A stretch of DNA of 64,000 nt from JAKOQB01 sp036824465 (lineage in GTDB: Bacteria > Pseudomonadota > Gammaproteobacteria > Burkholderiales > Burkholderiaceae_F): assembly GCA_036824465.1 (NCBI GenBank), contig DAITAC010000008.1, forward strand, positions 1 through 64,000, given 5' to 3'. The translations under genes were made by a program, and so were the position numbers. Of the stretch, positions 1-7,602 are shown one piece after another; the stretch's first letter is position 1; the number at the start of each line of letters is the position of its first letter. The notes under the pieces were generated by a model, which made no database searches, was not told the origin of the DNA, and was given only the letters and a program-made list of their open reading frames with translations.

Positions 1-424
1 ACGGAACCGGCGTGCTGCGGGCGACTCGCTCGGCGTCGCTGCCGAGCACCATGTGACTCAATCCGCGCCGGCCGTGCGTGCCCATCACGATCAGGTCCGC
101 GGGCCAGGTGGACGCCTGCTCGACGATGACCTCGCCGACGCGGCCACCGATGCTTTCGACCTTGACCGTGTCCGCATCGACACCGCTCGCCTTCGCCAGC
201 GCCAGCGCGTCGCGCAGAACTTCGTCGCCGGCCTGTTGCAGCGCTTCGAGCAGCTGCGCGGTCAGCATGCCGGCTTCCGGGGTCAGTGCCAGCAGATTCT
301 CCTCGATAACGTGCAGCAGCCTCAGCCTGGAGCCACCTTCCTTCGCCAGCCGCAGCGCTTCGTCGAGCGCGCGCTTGGCAGGCACGCTGCCGTCGACCGG
401 CACAAGGATTCTCTTGTAGGGCAT
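1..424 (-). CDS. Universal stress protein, UspA family (C-terminus cut by window edge)
   Basis: The reading frame starts at the ATG complementary to 422-424 (MPYKRILVPVDGS) and runs off the left edge, giving about 141 visible residues of a family usually near 145, so little is missing. The VPVDGS start is the first beta strand of the Usp fold. The stretch GTHGRRGLSHMVLGS fits the G-x2-G-x9-G-S/T nucleotide-binding signature of ATP-binding Usp proteins. Usp proteins are soluble dimers induced by starvation, oxygen limitation and other stress; the specific role here cannot be read from sequence. It is divergent from the CBS-domain gene at 733 and opens the stress island. Confidence 0.93.
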   Translation of the reverse strand, partial: MPYKRILVPVDGSVPAKRALDEALRLAKEGGSRLRLLHVIEENLLALTPEAGMLTAQLLEALQQAGDEVLRDALALAKASGVDADTVKVESIGGRVGEVIVEQASTWPADLIVMGTHGRRGLSHMVLGSDAERVARSTPVP

Positions 425-732
425 CGAGTTCTCCCTGCGTTTGCTCATCGGACCTGCAATCGGCCGGCATGGCCCGCTCGACCTCGGTCGAACCGTTCTC
501 GGGCACGTCTGCCGCCGCCTGAACCTCCAGTACAAGGATGCAGCAGAAACGCCGCGGGCGCGTTGCGAATTGGCATTGCCGCGGTGGCGGTACCCGGTTG
601 TCGAGGGCTCGCCCCAGCTGCGATCGTCCGGCACGAGCCGTGCCGCGTCTTGGCAATCGTCAATGTGGTCGGCCGCAGCGTCGCCACTATGAGCGACAGA
701 AAGCACGCAATGACGCCGGGGAGGTGACAGCC
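425..732. other. Intergenic region between divergent usp and CBS genes
   Basis: About 308 bp without a convincing gene. It must hold the promoters of both flanking genes. The only structured signal I see is the FNR-like site at 650-663, listed separately. Long open frames across it on both strands are GC-driven shadows with arginine-rich, low-complexity translations. Confidence 0.6.
650..690 (+). promoter_or_regulatory. Candidate FNR/ANR-type class II promoter upstream of CBS gene
   Basis: TTGGC-AATC-GTCAA (650-663) is a dyad matching 7 of 10 bases of the FNR/ANR consensus TTGAT-N4-ATCAA. The hexamer CACTAT (685-690) has its centre 31 bp downstream, the spacing expected when an FNR dimer sits at -41.5. 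The site lies about 76 bp before the CBS start. Alone it is weak; it gains weight from four sites of identical geometry in the island. Confidence 0.45.
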
Positions 733-1194
733 ATGCGTATCGGCGAAATCTGCACACGCGAGGTCGTTTACTGCGAGCGCACAACCCCCGTCGTCGACAT
801 GGCGGATCTGATGCGCCGCCACCATGTTGGCGACCTGATTGTGACCGAGCACCGCGACGGCAGACTGGTGCCGGTCGGCATCGTCACCGACCGCGACCTC
901 GTGGTCGAAGTGCTTGCGCAGGGAATCGACCCGGGCTCCCTGACTGCAAGCGACTTGATGAGCAAGGAACTGGCGACCGCGAACCAGTCGGAAGTGATCT
1001 ACGACGCTATCGAGCGCATGCGAACCAAAGGTGTACGGCGGCTGCCAGTGACCGACGACCAAGGTTGCCTGATCGGCGTGCTCACGGCCGACGACGTGAC
1101 CGAGTTTCTGGCGGAAGAGCTGACCGGCGTCGCGCGCATCGGACCGCGTCAGGTCGCGCTCGAGAAGGCCGTGCTTGACGCCAGACAGGCCTAG
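733..1194 (+). CDS. CBS-pair domain protein
   Basis: A 153-residue protein made of two CBS motifs and little else: roughly residues 1-62 (MRIGEICTREVVYCERTTPV through GIVTDRDLV) and 72-130 (SDLMSKELAT through GVLTADDVTEFL). Standalone CBS pairs bind adenosine nucleotides such as AMP, ATP or NAD and act as energy-state sensors for a partner protein. The ATG at 733 is chosen because GGGGAGGTGA (718-727) is a strong ribosome binding site; longer in-frame starts give a non-CBS arginine-rich extension. The companion Usp and the FNR-like box upstream suggest a stress-response role. The partner protein is unknown. Confidence 0.93.
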   Translation: MRIGEICTREVVYCERTTPVVDMADLMRRHHVGDLIVTEHRDGRLVPVGIVTDRDLVVEVLAQGIDPGSLTASDLMSKELATANQSEVIYDAIERMRTKGVRRLPVTDDQGCLIGVLTADDVTEFLAEELTGVARIGPRQVALEKAVLDARQA

Positions 1195-1351
1195 AGCAAC
1201 GGCGCGATCGCTGGACTGTCTTCACGCGCGCCGGGGCCCTGGTCGCGGCACGCGCTGCTTGATGATGTTGAACCGACCCTCTGGCTGACGCGCGGATTGA
1301 CCGCCGCGTCTCGGTCCACTTTGAACCGCGACTGCCGAAGTTGATTCCGTC

Positions 1352-1669
1352 TCAATGATCTTCGAGACGCGGCCGACCTTCTTCGGCCGGCTCCTTCGTT
1401 TCGGGGTCGATCCAGTCGGCGATGCCGATCTCGGCCTCGGCCTCCTCCAGCGTCTCGCCGGGTTCGGTTTCCAGCTCTTCGGCGCTCATCATGTCGGCCA
1501 GCGCGGCTTCGATGGTCTCGAAGGGGCCCGTCTCGTGTCGCCCTTCATCGCCAAGCCAGTAAAAGCCGTCGGGGTGCTGCACGACGCGACTCGAATCGAT
1601 GTCGACGGGAGGTTCAACGACCGGCGCAACGGCCGGAATGCGTAGGCGTGTCTTGCGGTTCGTCGTCAT
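1352..1669 (-). CDS. Small acidic conserved-type hypothetical protein
   Basis: A 105-residue protein with a basic, proline-rich N-terminus (TTNRKTRLRIPAVAPVVEPP), a compact middle containing QHPDGFYWLGDEGRHETGPF followed by a helix (ETIEAALADMMSAEEL), and a very acidic tail. I do not recognise a named family. The aromatic HPDGFYWL segment looks like a small globular core rather than noise. A GAGGGA ribosome binding site precedes the ATG. The best FNR-like box in the window (1743-1756) lies 80 bp upstream, which argues that it is expressed and belongs to the stress island. It has no signal peptide or membrane segment. Confidence 0.72.
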   Translation of the reverse strand: MTTNRKTRLRIPAVAPVVEPPVDIDSSRVVQHPDGFYWLGDEGRHETGPFETIEAALADMMSAEELETEPGETLEEAEAEIGIADWIDPETKEPAEEGRPRLEDH

Positions 1670-1715
1670 GATCGGTGTCCCTCAACACGATAATGAACTG
1701 TCTGTCGTTGACTTC

Positions 1716-1756
1716 AACCTACCCGTCGCGCATCGATTGCGCTTGACCCGAATCAA
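1716..1756 (-). promoter_or_regulatory. Candidate FNR/ANR-type class II promoter of the 105-residue gene
   Basis: TTGAC-CCGA-ATCAA (1743-1756) matches the FNR/ANR consensus at 9 of 10 positions. On the minus strand the hexamer TAGGTT (1716-1721) has its centre 31 bp from the box centre, as in class II FNR promoters. The box overlaps the last codons of pncB, so the site lies partly in coding DNA. Confidence 0.6.
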
Positions 1757-3144
1757 GCGACGCGCGGTTGATGGTCCGACAACGCATGCGTACGACGATC
1801 GACCTCGCCGGCCAGTGCATTCAATGCCGGCGCGATCGTGACCTGGTATGGCGTCATGGCGGCCGATGCCTCGAACGCGTGCAAATGCTGCGGCAACGAT
1901 CTGAGTTGCGACTGTGCATGTGCACGCACCTGTTGCAACGAAGGCAGCGCACAGACCAGCCGGCCGGCGTGCATCACCGGCGCCAGCAATGGCGCGCCCA
2001 TTTGTTGATCGCCATCGATGCTCAATACATCATGTTCGAAGCGACCCTGCGCATCAATCACGCGAAAGACCTGCTTGCGCCCGGGCCACGTCGCCTTGCC
2101 TTCCGACCGCTTGCGCCGGCCCATGCCAGCGTACTCGGAAAGCTTGTACGCACAATCGAGAAACGGTGCATCGGCCGAAGTGTTCATCCGCGTGCCGACA
2201 CCATAGGCATCGATCGGTGCGCTCTGCGCAGTGAGCTCGTGCAGCCGGTATTCGTCGAGATTGCCGCTGGCAAAGATCTGCGCGCGCTGCAGCCCGCCAT
2301 CGTCAAGGATGCGGCGCACGCGGCGCGCGTGCTCGGCCAGATCGCCGCTGTCGATCCGCACGCCGCGGATCGTGATGCCTTCGCGGGCAAGCTCCTGCGC
2401 GAGAAGCACGACCTTGCGTGCGGCTTCCTCGGTGTCGTAGGTATCGATCAGCAGCGTGGCGTTGGAAGGCTGCGCGCGCGCGAAATGCATGAAAGCTTCG
2501 GCCTCATCGTCGTGCGCCTGCACGAAGGAGTGTGCCATCGTGCCGAACACCGGAATGCCGAAACGCTGACCGGCGAGCGCGGTCGCAGTACCGGCAAAAC
2601 CGGCGATGAAACTTGCGCGCGCCGACAGCAGGCCCGCCTCGGCGCCGTGCGCGCGCCGCAGCCCGAAGTCGATCAGCGGCTTGCCCGCCGCGGCGATTAT
2701 GCAGCGCGCCGCCTTGCTGGCGACGGCGGTTTCGTAGTGCAGCAGGTTCATCAGCCGGCTTTCGACGAGTTGCGCTTCAGCCATCGGCGCCGTGATCCGC
2801 AGCAGCGGCTCGTTGTCGAACACGATCGTGCCTTCGGGCACTGCATGCACATCGCCGGAAAAACGCATGCCTTCGAGCACCGCAAGAAAGTCCTCGCGAA
2901 ACAGGCCGGTCGTCTTCATCCAGGCGATCTCGTTATGCGAGAAGTGAAGTCCCTGCAGGTATTCGACTGCCTGCGCGAGCCCTGCGGCCATCAGGAAGTT
3001 CCTCTGCGGCGGGAGCTTGCGAACAAAGAATTCGAACACCGCGATGTCGTTCATTCCGGCCGACGCATACGCCTGCAGCATGGTCAGTTCGTACAGGTCC
3101 GTCAGCAGCGCACTGGTGCAGTCGTTCGGCGTGGTCATCGCCAT
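1753..3144 (-). CDS. pncB: Nicotinate phosphoribosyltransferase
   Basis: A 463-residue enzyme of the Preiss-Handler NAD salvage route: nicotinate + PRPP + ATP gives nicotinate mononucleotide. The N-terminus LLTDLYELTMLQAY is the family hallmark; the central GTMAHSFVQAHDDEAEAF carries the histidine region that is phosphorylated by ATP in this family, and LIDTYDTEEA and GVRIDSGDL follow as in characterised enzymes. The length is normal. It is divergent from a PRPP synthetase gene at 3263, which supplies its co-substrate, across a 118-bp gap holding one FNR-like box. Two start codons (3144 and 3138) are possible; the second has a somewhat better purine-rich leader. Confidence 0.95.
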   Translation of the reverse strand: MAMTTPNDCTSALLTDLYELTMLQAYASAGMNDIAVFEFFVRKLPPQRNFLMAAGLAQAVEYLQGLHFSHNEIAWMKTTGLFREDFLAVLEGMRFSGDVHAVPEGTIVFDNEPLLRITAPMAEAQLVESRLMNLLHYETAVASKAARCIIAAAGKPLIDFGLRRAHGAEAGLLSARASFIAGFAGTATALAGQRFGIPVFGTMAHSFVQAHDDEAEAFMHFARAQPSNATLLIDTYDTEEAARKVVLLAQELAREGITIRGVRIDSGDLAEHARRVRRILDDGGLQRAQIFASGNLDEYRLHELTAQSAPIDAYGVGTRMNTSADAPFLDCAYKLSEYAGMGRRKRSEGKATWPGRKQVFRVIDAQGRFEHDVLSIDGDQQMGAPLLAPVMHAGRLVCALPSLQQVRAHAQSQLRSLPQHLHAFEASAAMTPYQVTIAPALNALAGEVDRRTHALSDHQPRVA

Positions 3145-3167
3145 CTCTTGATGATGGATGCATCGAA

Positions 3168-3235
3168 AACGTAGCGGGGCAGGGATGCCGCGCGTTGACC
3201 GCCCTCAATTGGCGTGCCGGATGGCGCGCTACCGT
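3168..3235. promoter_or_regulatory. Candidate bidirectional FNR/ANR-type promoter between pncB and prs
   Basis: TTGAC-CGCC-CTCAA (3195-3208) matches 8 of 10 consensus bases. A -10-like hexamer sits exactly 31 bp from its centre on each side: TACCGT (3230-3235) toward prs and, on the minus strand, TACGTT (3168-3173) toward pncB. One dimer could therefore drive both genes, coupling PRPP supply to nicotinate salvage. Confidence 0.5.
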
Positions 3236-3262
3236 GAAGAGCCAAAGCTGAAGGGCGCGCCG

Positions 3263-4213
3263 ATGAAGCTCTTTGCGTTGCATGCCACGCGCGAACTGGG
3301 CAGCCGGGTTGCCGCCGCGCTGGGCTGCGCGCTCGATGCGCATGAAGAGCGCGAGTTCGAAGACGGCGAGCACAAGGCGCGGCCGCTCGCCGACGTTCGC
3401 GGAGAAGAGGCGTACATCATCCAGAGCATGTATGGCGATGGAAACGCGAGCGCGAACGACAAGCTGATCCGACTCCTGTTCTTCGCCGGCTGCCTGCGTG
3501 AACACGGCGCGGCGCGGGTGACGGCCGTGGTTCCATACCTGGCCTACGCACGCAAGGACCGGCAGACCAAGCCGCGCGATCCGGTGACGACGCGCTATGT
3601 CGCGCAGCTCTTCGAGGCGGTCGGCATCGATGCGGTCGTGGTGCTTGAAGTGCACAACGTCACGGCGTTCCAGAATGCCTTTCGCCTGCCAACCGTCCAT
3701 TTGGATATGGCGCCATTGTTTGTCGAGCGCGCAGCGACGCTGGCGCGCGAGGGCGCGCTGGTGGTCGCCTCGCCCGACCCCGGCGGTGTGAAGCGTGCGC
3801 AACTGTTCCGTGAAGCGTTGGAAATACAGATCGGCCAGCCCATCGGCTCGGCGTATCTGGAAAAGCGCCGCAGCGCTGGAGTTGTGTCCGGCTCATTGCT
3901 CGCCGGTGACGTGCGCGACGCGACCGTGCTGCTGGTCGACGACCTGATCAGCACCGGGGGCACGATGTTGCGCGCGGCCGAAACCTGCCTCGCGGCCGGT
4001 GCGCGACGCGTGTTTGCGCTGGCTGCGCACGGCCTGTTCAACGAGGGTGCGAACGTCGCGATCACGCATCCGGCGCTCGCCGGCACCATCATCAGCGACA
4101 GTGTGCCGCCCTTTCGCCTCGATGCCGCCGCGCGCGCACGAGTGGAGATCGTCGGCTGCGCACCGCTGCTCGCGCAGACGATCCGTTCGCTGCACGAAAG
4201 CGCTACCCGCTGA
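3263..4213 (+). CDS. prs: Ribose-phosphate pyrophosphokinase, divergent (second-copy type)
   Basis: A 316-residue PRPP synthetase (ribose 5-phosphate + ATP gives PRPP + AMP). VVPYLAYARKDRQTKPRDPVT is the ATP-loop region and VLLVDDLISTGGTM is the PRPP-binding loop. The usual DLHA metal-binding segment reads EVHN here, and overall it is more diverged than housekeeping Prs, so I take it to be a specialised paralogue. The ATG at 3263 begins MKLFALHATRELG, the normal N-terminus; upstream in-frame starts add a charged extension. It is divergent from pncB, a PRPP consumer, and its 3' end overlaps the convergent kinase gene by 11 bp. Confidence 0.9.
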   Translation: MKLFALHATRELGSRVAAALGCALDAHEEREFEDGEHKARPLADVRGEEAYIIQSMYGDGNASANDKLIRLLFFAGCLREHGAARVTAVVPYLAYARKDRQTKPRDPVTTRYVAQLFEAVGIDAVVVLEVHNVTAFQNAFRLPTVHLDMAPLFVERAATLAREGALVVASPDPGGVKRAQLFREALEIQIGQPIGSAYLEKRRSAGVVSGSLLAGDVRDATVLLVDDLISTGGTMLRAAETCLAAGARRVFALAAHGLFNEGANVAITHPALAGTIISDSVPPFRLDAAARARVEIVGCAPLLAQTIRSLHESATR

Positions 4214-5237
4214 ACCCTGCGCAGGCCGCGTGCGCAATGCGCAGGTACGCGCGTGCCCGCGGCAACCAGCGCGCGCCGTCGCGCGGATCGGGCTCGAGCA
4301 GATGCGCGACCGCCAGCCGTGCGCGCAGGCACGCACGCAAGGCGGTGTAGAAATCGGTGAGCGCCGGCGGTACCGAATCGCGCAGCCGCGCCTCGATCGG
4401 TTCCCGCAACGCACTGCCGACCCAGGGCGCACCGAGCAGCGTGCACTCGAGACCGAGGAACGCGATCTCATCGGCCCAGTCGACCAGGCGCAGCGCGCGA
4501 TTGAATTCGAGGCAATCGATCACCTGTGGCGGATCGGTCAGACACACGTGTTCGGGCCGCAGATCGCCGTGGCCGTCGACGATGCACCCCGCGACCACCC
4601 GGGCCTGCAAGCGCTCGTGCTCCGCGGCGAGAAAATGCCTGATCGCCGCATCGATGGCGTCGAGTTCGCGCTGGTCCAGATCGAAGCGCGGTTGACGCAG
4701 CAGTTCGATGTTGAGCCGGTGCTCCTGCTCCAGTCCGGCGATATGGTCACGCGGCGTGACCTCGACGCGCGGCTGCGCCGCATAGAAGGCGGCCAGGCGG
4801 CCGGCAAGCGGAACAAGATCGTGCGCCTGCAGGCGTCGCTCGACGATCAGTCGATCAAGCATCCGCTCGCGCGGCAGGCGACGCATGTGCACCAGCCAGT
4901 CGACCACCTCGCCGCGACCGCCGAGCCGCAGCCGCCCGTCGCTTTCGCACGTCAGTGCAAGCACGCCGCGATATACGCCGGTCGCCAGCCGCTCGTTAAG
5001 CTGCACCTCGGCGCGGCAGCTCGACTCGCGCGCCGCGAGCGTGCTGAAGTCGAGAAACGGGTAGCGCACCGGCTTCTTCAGCTTGTACGCGTCCGCACTG
5101 GCGAGGAAGACATACGACATGTGCGTCTCGCACACCTCGATCTTCGACGGTTGCGACGGATAACTCTGCGGCGAACGCAGAAACGCCACCTTCTCTTCGA
5201 GGCCGATGGCCGGCAGGCAAAGCGAGGGCGCAGTCAT
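4203..5237 (-). CDS. Aminoglycoside-phosphotransferase-like kinase (COG2187 type)
   Basis: A 344-residue protein with an APH/protein-kinase-like fold. VDGHGDLRPEHVCL (near residue 225) is the Brenner catalytic loop (HGD-x4-N-like) and VIDCLEFNRALRLVDWADEIAFL is the DFE/DFG-like metal-binding segment typical of COG2187. THMSYVFLASADAYKLKKP is the N-lobe strand with the invariant lysine. Many COG2187 proteins carry a second P-loop kinase domain at the C-terminus; it is absent here. The substrate is unknown and antibiotic resistance should not be assumed. It is the last gene of the nfeD-slipin-kinase operon, 9 bp after the slipin stop. Confidence 0.8.
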   Translation of the reverse strand: MTAPSLCLPAIGLEEKVAFLRSPQSYPSQPSKIEVCETHMSYVFLASADAYKLKKPVRYPFLDFSTLAARESSCRAEVQLNERLATGVYRGVLALTCESDGRLRLGGRGEVVDWLVHMRRLPRERMLDRLIVERRLQAHDLVPLAGRLAAFYAAQPRVEVTPRDHIAGLEQEHRLNIELLRQPRFDLDQRELDAIDAAIRHFLAAEHERLQARVVAGCIVDGHGDLRPEHVCLTDPPQVIDCLEFNRALRLVDWADEIAFLGLECTLLGAPWVGSALREPIEARLRDSVPPALTDFYTALRACLRARLAVAHLLEPDPRDGARWLPRARAYLRIAHAACAGFSG

Positions 5238-5246
5238 TGCGGTGGG

Positions 5247-6014
5247 CTACCCGCTCTGGTTGCGCCGACTGAACAATGTATCGAGCAATGAACTGGGCAC
5301 CGGGAACACGATCGTCGAGCTCTTGTCGCCGGCGACGTTGGTGAGCGTCTGCAGGTAACGCAGCTGCATCGCTTCGGGCTGCTGCGCCAGCATCTGTGCC
5401 GCCTCCAGCAGGGCGGCCGAGGCCTGCTTCTCGCCTTCGGCATGAATCACCTTGGCGCGCCGCTCGCGCTCCGCCTCGGCCTGGCGGGCGATTGCGCGCA
5501 CCATCGATTCGTTCAGATCGACCTGTTTGATCTCGACGTTGGTCACCTTGATACCCCAGGCGTCGGTCTGCGCGTCGAGGATGCGCTGCACGTCGAGGTT
5601 CAGCCGCTCGCGCTCGGCCAGCAGCTCGTCCAACTGGTGCTTGCCAAGCACCGCGCGCAGCGTGGTCTGCGCGAGCTGGCTGGTGGCCACGAGGAATTTC
5701 TCGACCTGGATGATTGCCTTCTGCGGATCGACCACGCGGAAATAGACGACCGCATTGACCTTGACCGACACGTTGTCGCGCGTGATCACGTCCTGCGGCG
5801 GCACGTCCATCGTGATGATGCGCAGGTCGACGCGCTGCATTTTCTGGATGCCGGGCACGACCATGATCAGGCCCGGCCCCTTGACCTTCCAGAAGCGGCC
5901 GAGCAGGAAGATCACCCCGCGTTCGTACTCGAACAGGATGCGGAACGACGCCACCGCCAGCATGATGACCAGGATCGCGACCGTGGCCAGTCCAAAGGGC
6001 AAATTGGCGAGCAT
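5247..6014 (-). CDS. Slipin (stomatin/prohibitin SPFH-domain membrane protein)
   Basis: A 255-residue protein with one N-terminal hydrophobic segment (about residues 4-26), then the SPFH/band-7 domain: FEYERGVIFLLGRFWKVKGPG, PPQDVITRDNVSVKVNAVVYFRV and the long charged helix EAERERRAKVIHAEGEKQAS. Slipins oligomerise on the inner membrane and organise lipid domains; in archaea and bacteria they are substrates and partners of the NfeD-type protease encoded next to them. Here nfeD lies 12 bp upstream in the same operon, so this is the canonical NfeD-slipin pair, followed by an APH-like kinase that is not a usual member. Confidence 0.93.
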   Translation of the reverse strand: MLANLPFGLATVAILVIMLAVASFRILFEYERGVIFLLGRFWKVKGPGLIMVVPGIQKMQRVDLRIITMDVPPQDVITRDNVSVKVNAVVYFRVVDPQKAIIQVEKFLVATSQLAQTTLRAVLGKHQLDELLAERERLNLDVQRILDAQTDAWGIKVTNVEIKQVDLNESMVRAIARQAEAERERRAKVIHAEGEKQASAALLEAAQMLAQQPEAMQLRYLQTLTNVAGDKSSTIVFPVPSSLLDTLFSRRNQSG

Positions 6015-6026
6015 GGTGACCTCCAG

Positions 6027-7451
6027 CTAAGTGACTTCCGGTCGTACGATCAGCGTGAGCCCGTCGACGGCCTGCACGCGCACGCGGGCGCCGGGCGCGA
6101 GCGGACCGTCGGCACGGACGCGCCATATTTCACCGTGCACCCGCGCCCACGTTTCGTCGGCGGTCGCTTCGACCACCTCTCCGGCCGCGCCCACCAGTTC
6201 CTCGCGCCCGGCGACCACCGGGCGTCGGCGTGATCGTGCGACCAGCGCGGCGACGCCGAAGACCACCAGCGCGCTGCCGGCGGCGATGCCGAAGGTGAAC
6301 CACAACGGAACACCGTAGCCGGGCAGATCGACGTCGAGGAGCATCACTCCTCCCATCACGATCGCGATGATGCCACCCACACCGAGCACGCCAAAGCCGC
6401 CGACGAACGCCTCGGCGATCAGCAGGCCAATGCCAAACAGAAGCAGGCCGACGCCGGCCCAGTTCACCGGCATGAGGTGAAACGCGTACAAGGCGAGCAG
6501 CAGACAGATCCCGCCGGCCACGCCGGGAAGGATGAAACCGGGGCTGGTGAACTCATACAGCAGGCCGTAGATGCCGATCATCATCAGCAGCACGGCCACC
6601 GTCGGGTTCGACAGCAGCGCCAGCAACTTGTAGCGCCAGTCCGGCGCCACCGTTTCAACCTGCGCGCCGGCCGTCTTCAGCGTGACCTTGCCGCTGCCAA
6701 TCGTCACGCTGCGGCCGTCGATTATCCTGAGCAGCGCCGGCACGTCGGGCGCGACAATGTCGATCACGCCCGCTTTCAGAGCTTCCTCGGCAGACAGGCT
6801 GCTCGCCCGCCGCACCGCCCGCTCGGCGAAATCGGCATTGCGGCCGCGCAGTTGCGCCAGGCTGCGGATGTAGGCCGCGGCGTCGTTGACCTGCTTCGCG
6901 GTCATCGCATCGGCAGGCATCGATTCGTCGCGTTTGGCGGGTTCGCCCTTGCGAGATCTGCCGGGCTTGGCCTGGTCGCTCTTTTCGCCCGCGGGCTTGC
7001 TTTCCTCCGACTGCTTATCGCGGCCGGGTCGTTCGCCGCCGATGCCGATCGCCACCGGTGTCGCGGCGCCGAGGTTCGTCGCCGGCGCCATCGCGGCGAC
7101 ATGGCTTGCGTACAGGATGTAGGTGCCGGCACTCGCTGCGCGCGCGCCGCCCGGTGCGACAAAGGTGACGACCGGAATCGGCGCCGCGAGGATGCTCTTG
7201 ATGATCTCGCGCATCGAGGTGTCGAGTCCGCCCGGTGTGTCCATGCGCAGGATCACTGCCTGTACTCCGCCGGTCGCGGCGCGGTCGATCGAACGCTTGA
7301 CGAGATCGGCCGTCTGCGGGCCGATGATGCCCTCGATCTCCACTTGCATCAGCCGCGGCGCATCCGGCTGCGCTGCGACCGCGAGGCCGCACCCGACCAT
7401 CGCCACGGCAAACAGCCGTTGCGCCGTACGCTTGAAGCCGGCGCTGGTCAT
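6027..7451 (-). CDS. NfeD long-form membrane-bound ClpP-class serine protease
   Basis: A 474-residue protein: signal peptide (AVAMVGCGLAVAAQ), ClpP/Sdh-like protease domain (about 30-250), four to five transmembrane helices (about 270-400) and a C-terminal OB-fold NfeD domain (about 400-474). GGARAASAGTYILYASHVAAMAP holds the nucleophilic serine in ASAG. A charged, lysine/proline-rich insert (about residues 150-190, GRDKQSEESKPAGEK and on) interrupts the protease domain and is longer than in most homologues. The archaeal counterpart cleaves the C-terminus of stomatin. The gene starts the nfeD-slipin-kinase operon and has an FNR-like site 72 bp upstream. Confidence 0.92.
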   Translation of the reverse strand: MTSAGFKRTAQRLFAVAMVGCGLAVAAQPDAPRLMQVEIEGIIGPQTADLVKRSIDRAATGGVQAVILRMDTPGGLDTSMREIIKSILAAPIPVVTFVAPGGARAASAGTYILYASHVAAMAPATNLGAATPVAIGIGGERPGRDKQSEESKPAGEKSDQAKPGRSRKGEPAKRDESMPADAMTAKQVNDAAAYIRSLAQLRGRNADFAERAVRRASSLSAEEALKAGVIDIVAPDVPALLRIIDGRSVTIGSGKVTLKTAGAQVETVAPDWRYKLLALLSNPTVAVLLMMIGIYGLLYEFTSPGFILPGVAGGICLLLALYAFHLMPVNWAGVGLLLFGIGLLIAEAFVGGFGVLGVGGIIAIVMGGVMLLDVDLPGYGVPLWFTFGIAAGSALVVFGVAALVARSRRRPVVAGREELVGAAGEVVEATADETWARVHGEIWRVRADGPLAPGARVRVQAVDGLTLIVRPEVT

Positions 7452-7489
7452 GGTTCGAGTTGGGCGCTGCTGATCGCCCTCACGTTGAC

Positions 7490-7530
7490 ACGTTACGGGT
7501 CACGGGGTTCCACCCATTGACCGCCATCAG
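7490..7530 (-). promoter_or_regulatory. Candidate FNR/ANR-type class II promoter of nfeD operon
   Basis: TTGAC-CGCC-ATCAG (7517-7530) matches 8 of 10 consensus bases. On the minus strand TAACGT (7490-7495) is centred 31 bp away, toward nfeD. No matching hexamer is present on the plus side, so the site probably serves nfeD rather than the acyl-AMP ligase gene. Confidence 0.5.
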
Positions 7531-7602
7531 TGTGACGCCCACTGTTTCGTGCAGCAATGCGACTGCAGCGGGCATCGCCCGCTGCAGTTTGCTGCCAACC
7601 CC

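Noticed and set aside
1768..3174. 468-codon open frame opposite pncB, and similar long frames opposite glpK, prs, fadD and the chemosensory kinase
   Set aside because: These are antisense shadows typical of high-GC DNA; translations are rich in Arg, His and Ala with no motif, while the other strand encodes a clear enzyme.
4203..5237. Reading the APH-like kinase as an aminoglycoside resistance gene
   Set aside because: COG2187 proteins are a distinct branch; only the fold and catalytic loop are shared, and the context is a stress operon.
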